Position numbers and translations under genes: made by a program. Below are positions 25,769 to 34,575 of a stretch of 64,000 bases of DNA, piece by piece; within the stretch, counting starts at the first letter, position 1; each line of letters starts with the position of its first letter. Below the pieces are notes generated by a model, which ran no database searches, was not told the DNA's origin, and saw nothing but the letters and a program-made list of their open reading frames with translations. The stretch is from DASVBE01 sp963770375 (GTDB lineage Bacteria > Actinomycetota > Actinomycetes > Streptosporangiales > Streptosporangiaceae): contig CAVYPM010000029.1 of the NCBI GenBank assembly GCA_963770375.1, positions 186,001 through 250,000 on the forward strand. Direction: 5' to 3'.

Positions 25769-27706
25769 ATGCGCCCGCCAGCCCCGGGCCCACATCAACC
25801 GCGTCGCCCACCCCCGCGCCTTCGAGCCCCGGCCCGACGACTTCGCCTGTACTGCCCTCGTCTCCGGCGCCGGCGGTGCCTGCTCCCTCGCCAGCCGGCC
25901 AGAACTCCACGGCGCCTTCCTCTTCTGCGCCGTCATCGTCCGGCTCGCCGAGTTCCGATGCCACAGCGCCGGCCACCGCGCAGCAAGGCCAGCCGGCCGC
26001 GCCGCGGACGACTGCCCGGGCCCCGGCGGAGCCGGTCCACACGGCGCAGGGCGACCAGGGACGGCGGCATTCCGAGGCCGGCGCCGTCGCTGCCCGTTGC
26101 CCCGCCTCCAGTGATTCCCGGGGTCCCCCCGACGCCTCCGGCGCAGGCCTTCTCGTCGTCGGCGGTCCGGCTAACCCCGCGTCATCCGCACCTCACGGCG
26201 GCGCGGCGGGCGGCCGCGGGCGGCCGGACCGCGCTTGGCCGACGGCTGGCCAAGCCCGAGCCAAGGAGCAATGGGGCCAGCCACACCTGGTCAGCGGAGC
26301 TGATGTCAGAGACGGCCACAAGGCTCCCAAGCACGCCGACTGCCGACAGCACACGCGCCGCCCGAACTCCCGCCAAGGCAGCCCCCGAGGCAGCGCGGCA
26401 TTCCGACCCTGCCCAGCGTCGCGCCTCGCTGTCCCGGCAGGCCGATTCGATCTCTGCCGACGAGGTTGGCGCCCCGGCGCCAGCACCGCAGATCCGCGAC
26501 CAGGCACTTCGTCGTGACGTGTCCCCGCGGCAGGCAGATCCGAACTCGGCGCACGACAAGGGCGCACCCGCTCTGGCGCGGCGGGACCCTGGCCCAGCCC
26601 GAAATCGCGCTTCCTCACCGCGACCGGCAGACCGCCTCGCGGCGCCTGAGCCTACGGCACCGGCAGATGTCCCGGCCTGGGCGTCGGCCGGGTCACGTGC
26701 ACCGTGGCAGGCAGCCGCCCGGGCGGCCACGCCCCCTGGCCGGCCCGCGGATCCACCGACGATCACGCCGTCCGGTAGCTCCGCCGAGCCGCACTCACCG
26801 TCCGTCGGCACGCTGGCCGGCAGCCGCAGGCCAACGGCCAGTCGGCCGACGGTCACGGATTCGCCGACCGCTCGCGCAGCCGGTCAGGCAACGACGCGAC
26901 AGCCCAGCGCTCCGCGCCAGCAGAGCGCTCCGCGGCAGCCAGCTAGCGCGCGGCTCGGCGCCACCGGGAGCCGCAGCACATCGACCCCACGCACCGCCGA
27001 CTCCAGGCGGACGGCCCCGGAACAGAGCGGCCCGGCGCGCAGCCGCAGTGCGGCCGAGCGGACGATGGCCGCCCAGGCGCAGCCCCGGCAGCAGGCCCGG
27101 CGGCAAGCTGCCCGGCCGGCGTCGCAGAACCGAGCCTCAGCGGTGCGCTACCAGCACCGGATGCCGCCGGCCGTGCTGCACACCTTCGTCACCACGGCCC
27201 GGGTGCCGCTGCTGCGCTCGGAGCCGTTGTACCGGGACGTTGCCGACGGTCACGGGATCCGGTGGGAGCTGCTCGCGGCGTGCGACTGGCTGCAGTGCCG
27301 GGCCCGGCCGCGGTACTCGCCGGTGCACGGCGAGCGGCTCGGCACGGTCAACGCCGACGGGACGTGCTACCGAACCCGGTCCGAGGCCCTCGACCAGTGC
27401 GCGTTCGACCTCGTCGAGCTGGCCAGGACCGTGTACTGGATCGACCTGACCGCACAACGTCCCCTCTCCGTCCGCGACGTCGCCAACACCTTCGCCGCGT
27501 TCCGCTGGGGCGGGCTGCTCCGCATCCATCACACGTCGGCCATGGAGTTCCCGTACTCGGTGGCCGGCCTCACCGAGGACCACGGCAGCATGCGCTGGCC
27601 CTCGATCGCCGAACCGAACGCTCCCGACCGGCCGGGCAGCCGGTTCCGGCAGCCGTTCGGTGCGGTGCCCATCCTGATCGGCCTCAACTACCCCGTCATG
27701 GCTTAG
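25769..27706 (+). CDS. disordered linker plus conserved C-terminal domain (last part of the long tract)
   Basis: This frame is open from 25769, but its first 100 codons (Arg/Pro string) are probably out of frame with the true linker, which switches into it near 26070 (PSLPVAPPPVIPGVPPTP). A long Ala/Arg/Pro/Ser-rich linker leads to a folded domain of about 190 residues encoded by 27130-27706. That domain starts MPPAVLHTFVTTARVPLLRS and contains GIRWELLAACDWLQCRARPR, RSEALDQCAFDLVELA and VRDVANTFAAFRWGGLLRIH. The 'GIRWELLAA' opening and helical pattern recall lysozyme-like/transglycosylase domains, but no catalytic motif is certain. It probably is the C-terminus of the hydrolase begun at 22501. 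Confidence 0.5.
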   Translation: MRPPAPGPHQPRRPPPRLRAPARRLRLYCPRLRRRRCLLPRQPARTPRRLPLLRRHRPARRVPMPQRRPPRSKASRPRRGRLPGPRRSRSTRRRATRDGGIPRPAPSLPVAPPPVIPGVPPTPPAQAFSSSAVRLTPRHPHLTAARRAAAGGRTALGRRLAKPEPRSNGASHTWSAELMSETATRLPSTPTADSTRAARTPAKAAPEAARHSDPAQRRASLSRQADSISADEVGAPAPAPQIRDQALRRDVSPRQADPNSAHDKGAPALARRDPGPARNRASSPRPADRLAAPEPTAPADVPAWASAGSRAPWQAAARAATPPGRPADPPTITPSGSSAEPHSPSVGTLAGSRRPTASRPTVTDSPTARAAGQATTRQPSAPRQQSAPRQPASARLGATGSRSTSTPRTADSRRTAPEQSGPARSRSAAERTMAAQAQPRQQARRQAARPASQNRASAVRYQHRMPPAVLHTFVTTARVPLLRSEPLYRDVADGHGIRWELLAACDWLQCRARPRYSPVHGERLGTVNADGTCYRTRSEALDQCAFDLVELARTVYWIDLTAQRPLSVRDVANTFAAFRWGGLLRIHHTSAMEFPYSVAGLTEDHGSMRWPSIAEPNAPDRPGSRFRQPFGAVPILIGLNYPVMA

Positions 27707-27753
27707 CCGCTCACTGCCGTCGCTACGAAGTCCCCGACAAGAAGGTGGATCGC

Positions 27754-29404
27754 GTGACTCGCTTGCTGCTTTCCCTGCTCCGCCTGCTGGCGGCGAACCG
27801 GTCCGCCGTTCGGGACGCGGCCCGCGGCAGGGACGCGGGCCAGTACCGGCGGCTCATCCCCGCCGGCGCGGCGGCGGCCGGCTACGGCCCTGTCGGTAGC
27901 TACCGCCATCCCAGCCGCCGCGGTTATCCAGATCAGGCCGGCCACACCCATGCCGCCGGTCATTCCTCTGGCGCACGTCGCGATGACGACTTCCGTGACG
28001 ACGACGGCTTCGATGAAGCTGACGGATACCGCGACGCGGACAGCTATGCCGACGTCGACGCGCATGGGGATGGGGACGGCCACTGGCCTGTGGATGGCCC
28101 TGGCGACGGGGATGGCTATGGCCCTGACTCTTCGCGCTTGCGGGCCGCGGCCCGCGGCAGCGGATCTGCGAGTGCCGGCGGCGGCACTGGCCGCGCCGGG
28201 CGCTATGGCGCGGTTGGCCAGGGCGGCGATGCTGCGCGCCGCCGCCGCGGCCGGATCTTCTGGTTACCAGCACCGTGGCCGAGGCGCTGCGGCTGCGGCC
28301 GCTGGCACTCGCGCGGGCCGGTCCGGATCGGGCGGCACCGGCCGGTCTCGCCCGAGTGGCCGGGCGGCCGGCCGGGCTGGCGTGCTTCCGCCGGGCGAGC
28401 CTTACGCCTCCGGGTCGTTCACGAGCGAGCCGGGCACGACCGAGCCGTTTGCGGCCGGGCCGTTCACGCGCGACGGGTTCCCGGGTGGGCAGCCATTGAC
28501 TGGGACCGTGCACCGGCCGGAACGGGGTGGCCGGGGGCCCGGCTCGGGCTGGGGCGGCGGCTCGGGGCGGGGCCCGGGCGGCGGGCGGCGGCCTCGGCGG
28601 CGGTGGATCCCGCTGCGGTACAAGTGGATCGCGGCGCTGGTGGTGCTGGGCCTGATCTTCCGGCGGGCGGTGGCGTGGGCCGTGCTGTTCGCCCTGTCGG
28701 CCGCCCTTCACCTGGTCGGGGTGGGGATCCACCTGCCGTCGATCAAGTTCGGCTGGCCGTGGCAGTCGGTCACGTCGAGCTCGACGACCACAACCCCGGT
28801 GGGGCCGTGGGTGCTGCAGAAGATCGAGGGCATCTCCAAGCCCGCTCTGGGCCGGGCGAACTTCAACTTCGTGTTCACCCGCAAGGTCTCCAAGAGCATC
28901 GGCCCGTGGCCGTGCTGGTATCAGAGCACGTTCGCCGCGGTCGGGCACGCCTCGGCGACGGTCGCGCTGAATCCCGGCTCCGCGTGGTGGGCCCCGGGCA
29001 CCGGGCACTACAAGCTGCGCGTGCTCAGCGCGCCGCAGGGCGGCAAGCCGGGTCACGTGTCCGTGCAGATGATGCTGCCGATGCCGCAGCTGCCCCAGTC
29101 CGCGCATGACGTGACGATCGACGATCTGCCGTCCAAGCCGATCGACGTGCAGCACAGCTGGACCTACCCGGGCTTCGGCTGCGGGACGCTGCTGAAGCCG
29201 CAGTTCGACAACTCGGTGCTGTACGCCCAGGCCCAGCAGATCGCGTTCTACAAGTCCACCCATGTTGCGCAGGTCACGAAGCCGCTGATGGCCGCGGCTG
29301 AGGCCGAGGCCGTGCAAACGGTGCGGGACAACTTCGTTCAGCCGACGGTTAATGCGCTGGGATATACGCTTGATAAGTTCACGATTGCGTGGGTTGCGCG
29401 GTAG
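27754..29404 (+). CDS. membrane protein with Asp/Gly/His-rich N-terminus, apparent frameshift
   Basis: I do not recognise this family. A start at GTG 27754 (GAAGGTGG upstream) gives a short amphipathic leader (TRLLLSLLRLLAANRSAV), then a strongly acidic, Gly/His-rich segment (DDFRDDDGFDEADGYRDADS). The frame must change between about 28200 and 28400. The following frame to 29404 contains a Gly-rich stretch, two adjacent hydrophobic segments (WIAALVVLGLIF and VAWAVLFALSAALHLVGVGI) and an extracytoplasmic domain of about 210 residues (VLQKIEGISKPALGRANFNF onward). It follows the hydrolase tract by 47 bases in the same direction, suggesting one operon. It may anchor or control the secreted hydrolase. 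Confidence 0.55.
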
Positions 29405-29539
29405 CACCTGCCCGGCTGGCCGGACGAGAACCGGTAGGGAGTGATTGGCTGCGGTAAATGGCGTCTGATCACCCTGGTGTTACCGCCGCGCCGCCTGGTG
29501 CCAGCCTGGTGTTCACTGCCGTTGCCGAGGCTGTTCATC

Positions 29540-31087
29540 ATGCTTACACGTCGCTTGTTCCTTCAGCTGATGGGTGCTTCCGGGGTCGCGATGACCGCGT
29601 CGGACCTGCTGTCGCAGGCCGTGGCCAACGCGTCGCCGGCCGTGCGGGCGGGCGGGTCCGGCGGGGTCGAGCACGTCGTCGTGCTGATGCTGGAGAACCG
29701 CTCGTTCGATCACTTCCTGTCCTGGCTGCCGGGCGCCGACGGCCGGCACGACATGACCTACCTGGCCCCCGACGGGAACGTCTACCCGAACTACCCGCTG
29801 GCCCCGGACTTCCAGGGCTGCGGCTACAGCGATCCGGACCACAGCTGGGAGGGCTTCCTCATCCAGCACAATTTCGGGAAGATGGACGGCTTCCTGCTGC
29901 GGCCGACCGCGCCGCCCAATCTGCCCGGGGTCACGCTGGCCGCGGCTAACACGTTCCCGATCGGCTACTACACCAATTTCCGTCACGACGAGCACGGCCG
30001 GCACCGCAAAGCGGTCCCTGACCTGCCGGTTATTGGCGCGCTGGCGGAGAACTACACCGTTCTCGACCGCTACTTCTGCTCGTTCGCCGGTGAGACGTTC
30101 CCGAACCGCTTCTACCAGCACGCGGCCAGGACCGACCGGGACCACAACAACAACACGATCTCCACGATGCCGTCGATCTGGGACCAGCTCTCCCCGGTGC
30201 CCAACACCAAGGGCATCCCCACCGGCGGGTACTTCTTCCGCGACCTGCCGTTCATCGCCCTGTGGGGCACCAGGTACTTCCCGTTCTGGCACCCGTTCGC
30301 GGACGGCGACACCGACGCGCTCGGCATCCCGGTGACCACGCCGTCGTTCCTGGCCACGGTGGCGGCCGGCAACCTGCCGAACGTCAGCTACGTGGACCCG
30401 GCGTTCGACACCGAGGAGAACGGCACCTCGGCCGACGACCACCCGCTGGGCGACATCCGGCTCGGCGAGCGGTTCGTGGCCGACACGTACCACGCCCTGG
30501 CCGATGCGGGCTACCTGGACAGCACCGTGCTGATCGTGACCTTCGACGAGTGGGGCGGGTTCTTCGACCACGTGCCGCCGCCGCAGGTCATCGACGACAC
30601 CAACCCGGATGACGTCGACCACAGCGGGGACAGCTCCAGCCCGACTGACGGCCAGCTCATCCCCGACTACCGGCAGCTGGGCATCCGGGTCCCGGCCATC
30701 GTGGTGTCGAACCTGGCCCCGCGCCGGGTGGTCCACCACGGGCCGTTCGAGCACACCTCCACGCTGAAGATGATCGAGTCCGTGTTCGGGCTGAACTCCC
30801 TCACCGCGCGGGACGCCAACGCCGAGAACCTGGGCATGGTCCTCAGCAGGCATCCGCGCCGGCCGGTGCCCAAGGGCGTCATCCCGACCAGCAGCCAGGT
30901 GATGGGCCCGGTCAGCGACGCGGCCGCGATCTGCAGCGCGGACAGTGTCCAGTCGGTGTCACCCAAGCCGGTGAAGCACGGTCCGCACCCGCACGTCGAG
31001 GTCCCTGTGCTGCCGCAATCCGGCTGGCCTACCGGGTCCGGCATGGTCGGGTTCGGCAAAGAGCACCGCAAGAACCAGCGCTCATGA
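29540..31087 (+). CDS. Tat-exported phosphoesterase (phospholipase C-like)
   Basis: Alkaline-phosphatase-superfamily phosphoesterase of 515 residues. The N-terminus MLTRRLFLQLMGASG is a twin-arginine signal, so it is exported folded. The catalytic start VVVLMLENRSFDHFLSWLPG matches phospholipase C/acid phosphatase enzymes. Other conserved pieces are FAGETFPNRFYQHAARTD, YVDPAFDTEENGTSADDHP and TFDEWGGFFDHVPPP, and EHTSTLKMIE is the late metal His region. I placed the start at ATG 29540 (GAGG nine bases upstream); the frame is open from 29441. A related lipoprotein lies at 17.5 kb. Likely role: phosphate or lipid headgroup scavenging outside the membrane. Confidence 0.88.
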   Translation: MLTRRLFLQLMGASGVAMTASDLLSQAVANASPAVRAGGSGGVEHVVVLMLENRSFDHFLSWLPGADGRHDMTYLAPDGNVYPNYPLAPDFQGCGYSDPDHSWEGFLIQHNFGKMDGFLLRPTAPPNLPGVTLAAANTFPIGYYTNFRHDEHGRHRKAVPDLPVIGALAENYTVLDRYFCSFAGETFPNRFYQHAARTDRDHNNNTISTMPSIWDQLSPVPNTKGIPTGGYFFRDLPFIALWGTRYFPFWHPFADGDTDALGIPVTTPSFLATVAAGNLPNVSYVDPAFDTEENGTSADDHPLGDIRLGERFVADTYHALADAGYLDSTVLIVTFDEWGGFFDHVPPPQVIDDTNPDDVDHSGDSSSPTDGQLIPDYRQLGIRVPAIVVSNLAPRRVVHHGPFEHTSTLKMIESVFGLNSLTARDANAENLGMVLSRHPRRPVPKGVIPTSSQVMGPVSDAAAICSADSVQSVSPKPVKHGPHPHVEVPVLPQSGWPTGSGMVGFGKEHRKNQRS

Positions 31088-31141
31088 CCGCGGGCTCCGC
31101 GGGGTCCGGTGGTCACCCGGCCGCCGGGCTCCGCGGCGGCC
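31088..31141 (+). terminator. two consecutive hairpins after the phosphoesterase gene
   Basis: Directly after the TGA lies CCGCGG-GCT-CCGCGG (31088-31102). It is followed by an 8-bp stem GGCCGCCG / CGGCGGCC with a 7-base loop (31119-31141). There is no U-tract, as is usual in high-GC actinomycete terminators. Confidence 0.5.
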
Positions 31142-31225
31142 TGGTGGCGCGCAAATGAGGCTGGCCATGGCCAGGCTTGACCGCGAAAAGTAGTCTGGCC
31201 CGGGGGGACGGGACGGGAGGGATGC

Positions 31226-31294
31226 ATGGCAACCGGCCTGAAAGCTGACCGCGGCGGGCTGCGGGAGGGCGACACCGGATCCGTGCATGGCTAG
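31226..31294 (+). CDS. possible 22-codon leader ORF overlapping cbbX start
   Basis: ATG 31226 follows an excellent Shine-Dalgarno (GGGAGGGATGC) and encodes 22 residues (MATGLKADRGGLREGDTGSV, then HG). It ends at TAG 31292-31294, eight bases inside cbbX. The cbbX ATG itself has no clear ribosome site, so translation could be coupled through this leader. Alternatively it is a frameshifted N-terminus of CbbX. Confidence 0.35.
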   Translation: MATGLKADRGGLREGDTGSVHG

Positions 31295-32252
31295 GCGGGC
31301 CCGGGGCGGCGACCCGGGAGACGCCGTCCGGCGCCGCAAGCAGACCGTGCTTCCCGATGACAGCACCGTCACGCTCTCTGCGGCCCGCGCCGCCGCAGGC
31401 ATCGATCAGGTCTTTGAGAACCTGGAACGCGAGCTGATCGGCCTGGTCCCGGTCAAGGACCGGGTGCGGGAAATCGGCTCGCTGCTGCTGGTCGACCAGG
31501 TCCGGCAGCAGTTCGGCCTGCTGGCACCGCGGCCCAACCTGCACATGTGCTTCACCGGCGCGCCGGGGACCGGCAAGACCACGGTCGCGCTGCGGATGGC
31601 CGAGATGCTGCACCGGCTGGGTTACCTGTCCGGCGGGCAGCTGGTTCACGCCATGCGCAACGACCTGGTGGGCGAGTTCATCGGGCAGACCGCGCCGAAG
31701 ACCAAGAAGGTCCTGGAAAGCGCGATGGGCGGCGTGCTGTTCATCGACGAGGCCTACTACCTGCACCGGGCGAACGACTCCCGGGACTACGGCCAGGAAG
31801 TCATCGACATCCTGCTCCAGGTGATGGAGAACAAGCGGGACCAGTTCGTGGTGGTACTGGCCGGCTACAAGGACCGGATGGAGACGTTCTTCACCTCCAA
31901 CCCCGGCATGCGGTCCCGGATCGCGCACCACCTCGACTTCGCCGACTACCAGATCGACGAGCTCGTGGCGATCGGCCGGCTCATGCTCCAGCAGTCCTCG
32001 TACTACCTGTCCCAGGACGCCGAGCGGGCCTTCCGCGACTACCTCAAGGGGCAGGTCCACCTCCCGGACTTCGGCAACGCCCGCAGCGTGCGCAACGAGC
32101 TGGAACGGGCCCGGCTCCGGCATGCACGCCGGCTGGCGGCCGACCCGCACCGGGCCTGGACCCGGGACGACCTGATGCGGCTGGAGGCCGCCGACATCCT
32201 GGACCGGAGCGACGATCCGCTGACCGGTGTGCTCGGCCAGCCCGCCCGCTGA
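31287..32252 (+). CDS. cbbX: CbbX-type AAA+ ATPase (red-type Rubisco activase)
   Basis: AAA+ protein of 321 residues closely resembling CbbX, the hexameric remodeler that frees red-type form I Rubisco from inhibitory sugar phosphates. Recognisable family stretches are ELIGLVPVKDRVREI, Walker A GAPGTGKTT, LRMAEMLHRLGYLSGGQLV, RNDLVGEFIGQTAPKTKKVL, Walker B GVLFIDEAYYLHRA, and the sensor/arginine-finger region SNPGMRSRIAHHLDFADY. The C-terminal FGNARSVRNELERARLRHA is also typical. No cbbL/cbbS or other Calvin-cycle gene is in the window. The type VII secretion EccA branch shares the fold but is usually much longer. Start ATG 31287 is supported by homologous length. A methyltransferase-like gene overlaps its end. 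Confidence 0.85.
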   Translation: MARRARGGDPGDAVRRRKQTVLPDDSTVTLSAARAAAGIDQVFENLERELIGLVPVKDRVREIGSLLLVDQVRQQFGLLAPRPNLHMCFTGAPGTGKTTVALRMAEMLHRLGYLSGGQLVHAMRNDLVGEFIGQTAPKTKKVLESAMGGVLFIDEAYYLHRANDSRDYGQEVIDILLQVMENKRDQFVVVLAGYKDRMETFFTSNPGMRSRIAHHLDFADYQIDELVAIGRLMLQQSSYYLSQDAERAFRDYLKGQVHLPDFGNARSVRNELERARLRHARRLAADPHRAWTRDDLMRLEAADILDRSDDPLTGVLGQPAR

Positions 32253-33106
32253 CCAGCCCGGCGGCCGGCTGGTCGGGGACCCGGACCGGCCGCGGGCGTG
32301 GACCCTGCTGATCGGCGGCACCGCGCAGTCCTACGTCGACCTGGACGACCCGCAGTACCTCGAGTTCGAGTACATGCGCTGGATCGGGCACCTGATCGAC
32401 CTGGCCGCGCCGCCCGGCCAGCCGCTGCGCGTCCTGCATCTCGGCGGCGGGGCGCTGACGCTGGCCCGCTACGCGGCGGCCACCCGGCCCGGCTCACCGC
32501 AGCTGGCCGTCGAGTCGGACGCCGCGCTGGTGGACCTGGTCCGGCGGGAGCTGCCGCTGGCCCAGCGCAGCCGCCGGGCGGCCGGCCATGCAGCCCGGGC
32601 GGGTGCGCGTCCGGGTCGGCGACGCCCGGGAGGTGCTCGGCACGCTCCCGGACGCGTCGTTCGACGTCGTGATCGCCGACCTGTTCGCCGGGGCGCGCAC
32701 CCCCGCGCACCTGACCACCGCCGAGTTCACCGCCGAGGTGGCCCGCGTGCTGGGGCCAGGCGGCGTGCACGCGGCCAACGTCGGCGACGGCCCGCCGCTG
32801 GCGCACACCCGGGCCCGGGTGGCGACCGTGCAGGCGGTCTTTCCGCACGCCGCGCTGCTGGCCGAGCCCGCGGTGCTGCGCGGCCGCCGGTTCGGCAACC
32901 TGGTGGTCGCGGCCAGCCCGGGGGAACTGCCGGCCGCGGGGCTGCGCAGGCGGCTGGCCGGCGATCCGCTGCCCGGCCGGCTGGTGCACGGCGAGGAGCT
33001 CACCCGGTTCGCCGCGGGGGCCGCGCCGATCACCGACGCCGCCGCGCGGCCCTCCCCGGCCCCGCCGCCCGACGTGTTCGCCACCCGGCGCCGCGGCCGG
33101 GACTGA
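32227..33106 (+). CDS. spermidine synthase-like protein, apparent frameshift
   Basis: Class I Rossmann (aminopropyl/methyltransferase-like) protein related to spermidine synthases. The first part (GTG 32227) gives YVDLDDPQYLEFEYMRWIGH and the nucleotide motif LRVLHLGGGALTLARYAAA. The second part, in the +1 frame from about 32585, continues RVRVRVGDAREVLGTLPDAS and FDVVIADLFAGARTPAHLT, and stops at 33106. The shift lies near 32575-32590, in a GC-rich run before CATGCAGCCC. The fused product would be about 290 residues, normal for the family. It overlaps cbbX by 26 bases. Polyamine synthesis is not assured because many actinobacterial homologues lack the amine-site residues. Confidence 0.7.
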
Positions 33107-33159
33107 CTCCGCGCCCAGTCAAAGTCCTGCTCAGGGGCAGCGCGAAGGCGGGCCCGCTT

Positions 33160-33180
33160 GGTAGTCTCGTTGCGACTACC
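33160..33180. promoter_or_regulatory. perfect 7-bp inverted repeat upstream of the MucR-like gene
   Basis: GGTAGTC-TCGTTGC-GACTACC lies 22 bases before ATG 33203, between the spermidine-synthase-like gene and the zinc-finger regulator. The position suits autoregulation by the zinc-finger protein, or a small hairpin terminating the upstream gene. Confidence 0.45.
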
Positions 33181-33202
33181 TGATGGCGGGTGGAGGCCGG
33201 AG

Positions 33203-34324
33203 ATGACCGCTGAGGCAGATGTCGCGCTGACCAGCCCGCGGGCCCGCGGAGCTGCGCCGGCCCGCATCGCTGGACCGGCACGGGCCGCAGCGCCGGGGCG
33301 GGTGATCCGGCCGGTTCTTGGCGTGCTCCCGGACGGCACCCCGTACTACGCGCCGATGGGCGAGATCGTTTCTGACGGGGCCACCGTTACCTGCCACCTG
33401 TGCGGCCGCGCGCTTCGCTCGGTCTCCGCGCACCTGCGCTCGCACGGCTGGACCAAGGCGGCCTACTGCGAGGCGTTCGGCCTCGAGCGCGGGCAGGCTC
33501 TCGAGGGCCTGGAGACCAGGAAGCTGCGGGCCGTCTCGTTCACCCCGCGACTGGTGTTCGACCCGGCGATCAGGGCGGGCAGCGCGGCCGGCCGGCGGCG
33601 GGCTGCGTCCGGCGAGCTGACCAGGGACGCGGCCCGGGCGGCCAGTGGCCGGCCGCTGCCCGAGCAGCGGCGCCGCAAGGCGGTCCGCGCGCTGGCCGCG
33701 GTGTCGGCTGAGGCCTCGGCGCGGGCCAACCGGGACCGGGCCGCTCAGCATCTGGCGCAGGTCGCGGCGGAGGCGGCGGCGCGGATGGGCTACCCGACCC
33801 TGGGCGCGTTCGTGCTCTCCCGAGCCGGGGCGGGCGCCAGCCTGGCGGCCATCAGCCGGGAGGCCGGTCTGCACAAGGACTGGCTGGCCCGGCACCTGAG
33901 CCGGGTCGACCCGGCGGCCGCGGCAGCGGTTCGCGGATGCGGCACCACCCCGTGGGACGCCCGGTGGCTGCCCGCGGTGGCTGCGCTCGGCTTTGCCGAT
34001 GTGGCGGCCTACCTGCACGACCGGCACCTGGTCCGGCACCAGACGGTCAACGCGATCAGCGCCGAGATCGGCCTCTCGCACCACGCGGTCGAGTCGGCGC
34101 TCCGGCGGCACAAGCTGACCCGCACCTCGCACGCCAGCAAGCGGCACGCAGCCCGGCAGCGCGCCGCCGGGGTCGCCGCCGCGCTGGGCGCCGACAGCGT
34201 GCCCGGCTACGTGGCGCTGCGCCGGGCGGCCGGCTGGACCTGGCAGGCGATCGCCGCGGAAAGCGGCCAGCCCGCCTCCTGGCTCCGCCGCCAGGCCGCC
34301 GCGGCGGCCGGCACCCACAGTTGA
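33203..34324 (+). CDS. MucR/Ros-like zinc-finger protein with helix-turn-helix-like C-terminus
   Basis: A 373-residue basic protein. Residues about 58-90 form a Ros/MucR-type finger, CHLCGRALRSVSAHLRSH (C-x2-C-x9-H-x3-H). It is followed by GWTKAAYCEAFGLERGQAL, the typical 'H-G-x-t-x-x-Y-x-x-x-F-G-L' continuation. The C-terminal 200 residues contain several short helix-turn-helix-like units (ASLAAISREAGLHKDWLARH; VNAISAEIGLSHHAVESALR; TWQAIAAESGQPASWLRRQA), suggesting multiple DNA contacts. MucR/Ros proteins are best known as alphaproteobacterial regulators of about 150 residues, so this form is much longer. ATG 33203 has GGAGGCCGGAG upstream. Targets are unknown. Confidence 0.72.
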   Translation: MTAEADVALTSPRARGAAPARIAGPARAAAPGRVIRPVLGVLPDGTPYYAPMGEIVSDGATVTCHLCGRALRSVSAHLRSHGWTKAAYCEAFGLERGQALEGLETRKLRAVSFTPRLVFDPAIRAGSAAGRRRAASGELTRDAARAASGRPLPEQRRRKAVRALAAVSAEASARANRDRAAQHLAQVAAEAAARMGYPTLGAFVLSRAGAGASLAAISREAGLHKDWLARHLSRVDPAAAAAVRGCGTTPWDARWLPAVAALGFADVAAYLHDRHLVRHQTVNAISAEIGLSHHAVESALRRHKLTRTSHASKRHAARQRAAGVAAALGADSVPGYVALRRAAGWTWQAIAAESGQPASWLRRQAAAAAGTHS

Positions 34325-34473
34325 CCGGCACCGCGCCGCAGGCCGGCCCCCGCTGTTGACCAGCGCCGCTGGTGACCGGGACTCCCCGGCCGGCCCGGCT
34401 GCCGCGGCTGACGAGCCCGGGCACCACCCCTCCGGGCGCCGGGCAGGGTCGCGGCTAGCCGGGCCGGCCAGCC

Positions 34474-34505
34474 GGGCCGGCCAGGGAAACACCCCTGGCC
34501 GGCCC
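34474..34505. terminator. bidirectional terminator hairpin
   Basis: A perfect 13-bp stem GGGCCGGCCAGGG / CCCTGGCCGGCCC with a six-base loop lies between the convergent zinc-finger gene and coxM-like gene. It is suited to stop transcription from both sides. The remaining bases of 34325-34575 show nothing else. Confidence 0.7.
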
Positions 34506-34575
34506 GCCCCGTGCTCGACGGCCCGCTCCCCCGGAACCGTAATCCTTAAAATTCAGTGATCTAGGAATCAGCTGA

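Noticed and set aside
21442..29404. Conjugative element or type IV secretion cluster
   Set aside because: A secreted glucosaminidase and CHAP-like domain would fit, but no VirB4/VirD4-type ATPase, relaxase, integrase or attachment repeat is visible.
31287..32252. EccA-type ATPase of a type VII secretion system
   Set aside because: Length (321 residues), the ELIGL.PVKDR opening and the FGNARSVRN ending are those of CbbX, and no esx, ecc or PE/PPE gene is nearby.
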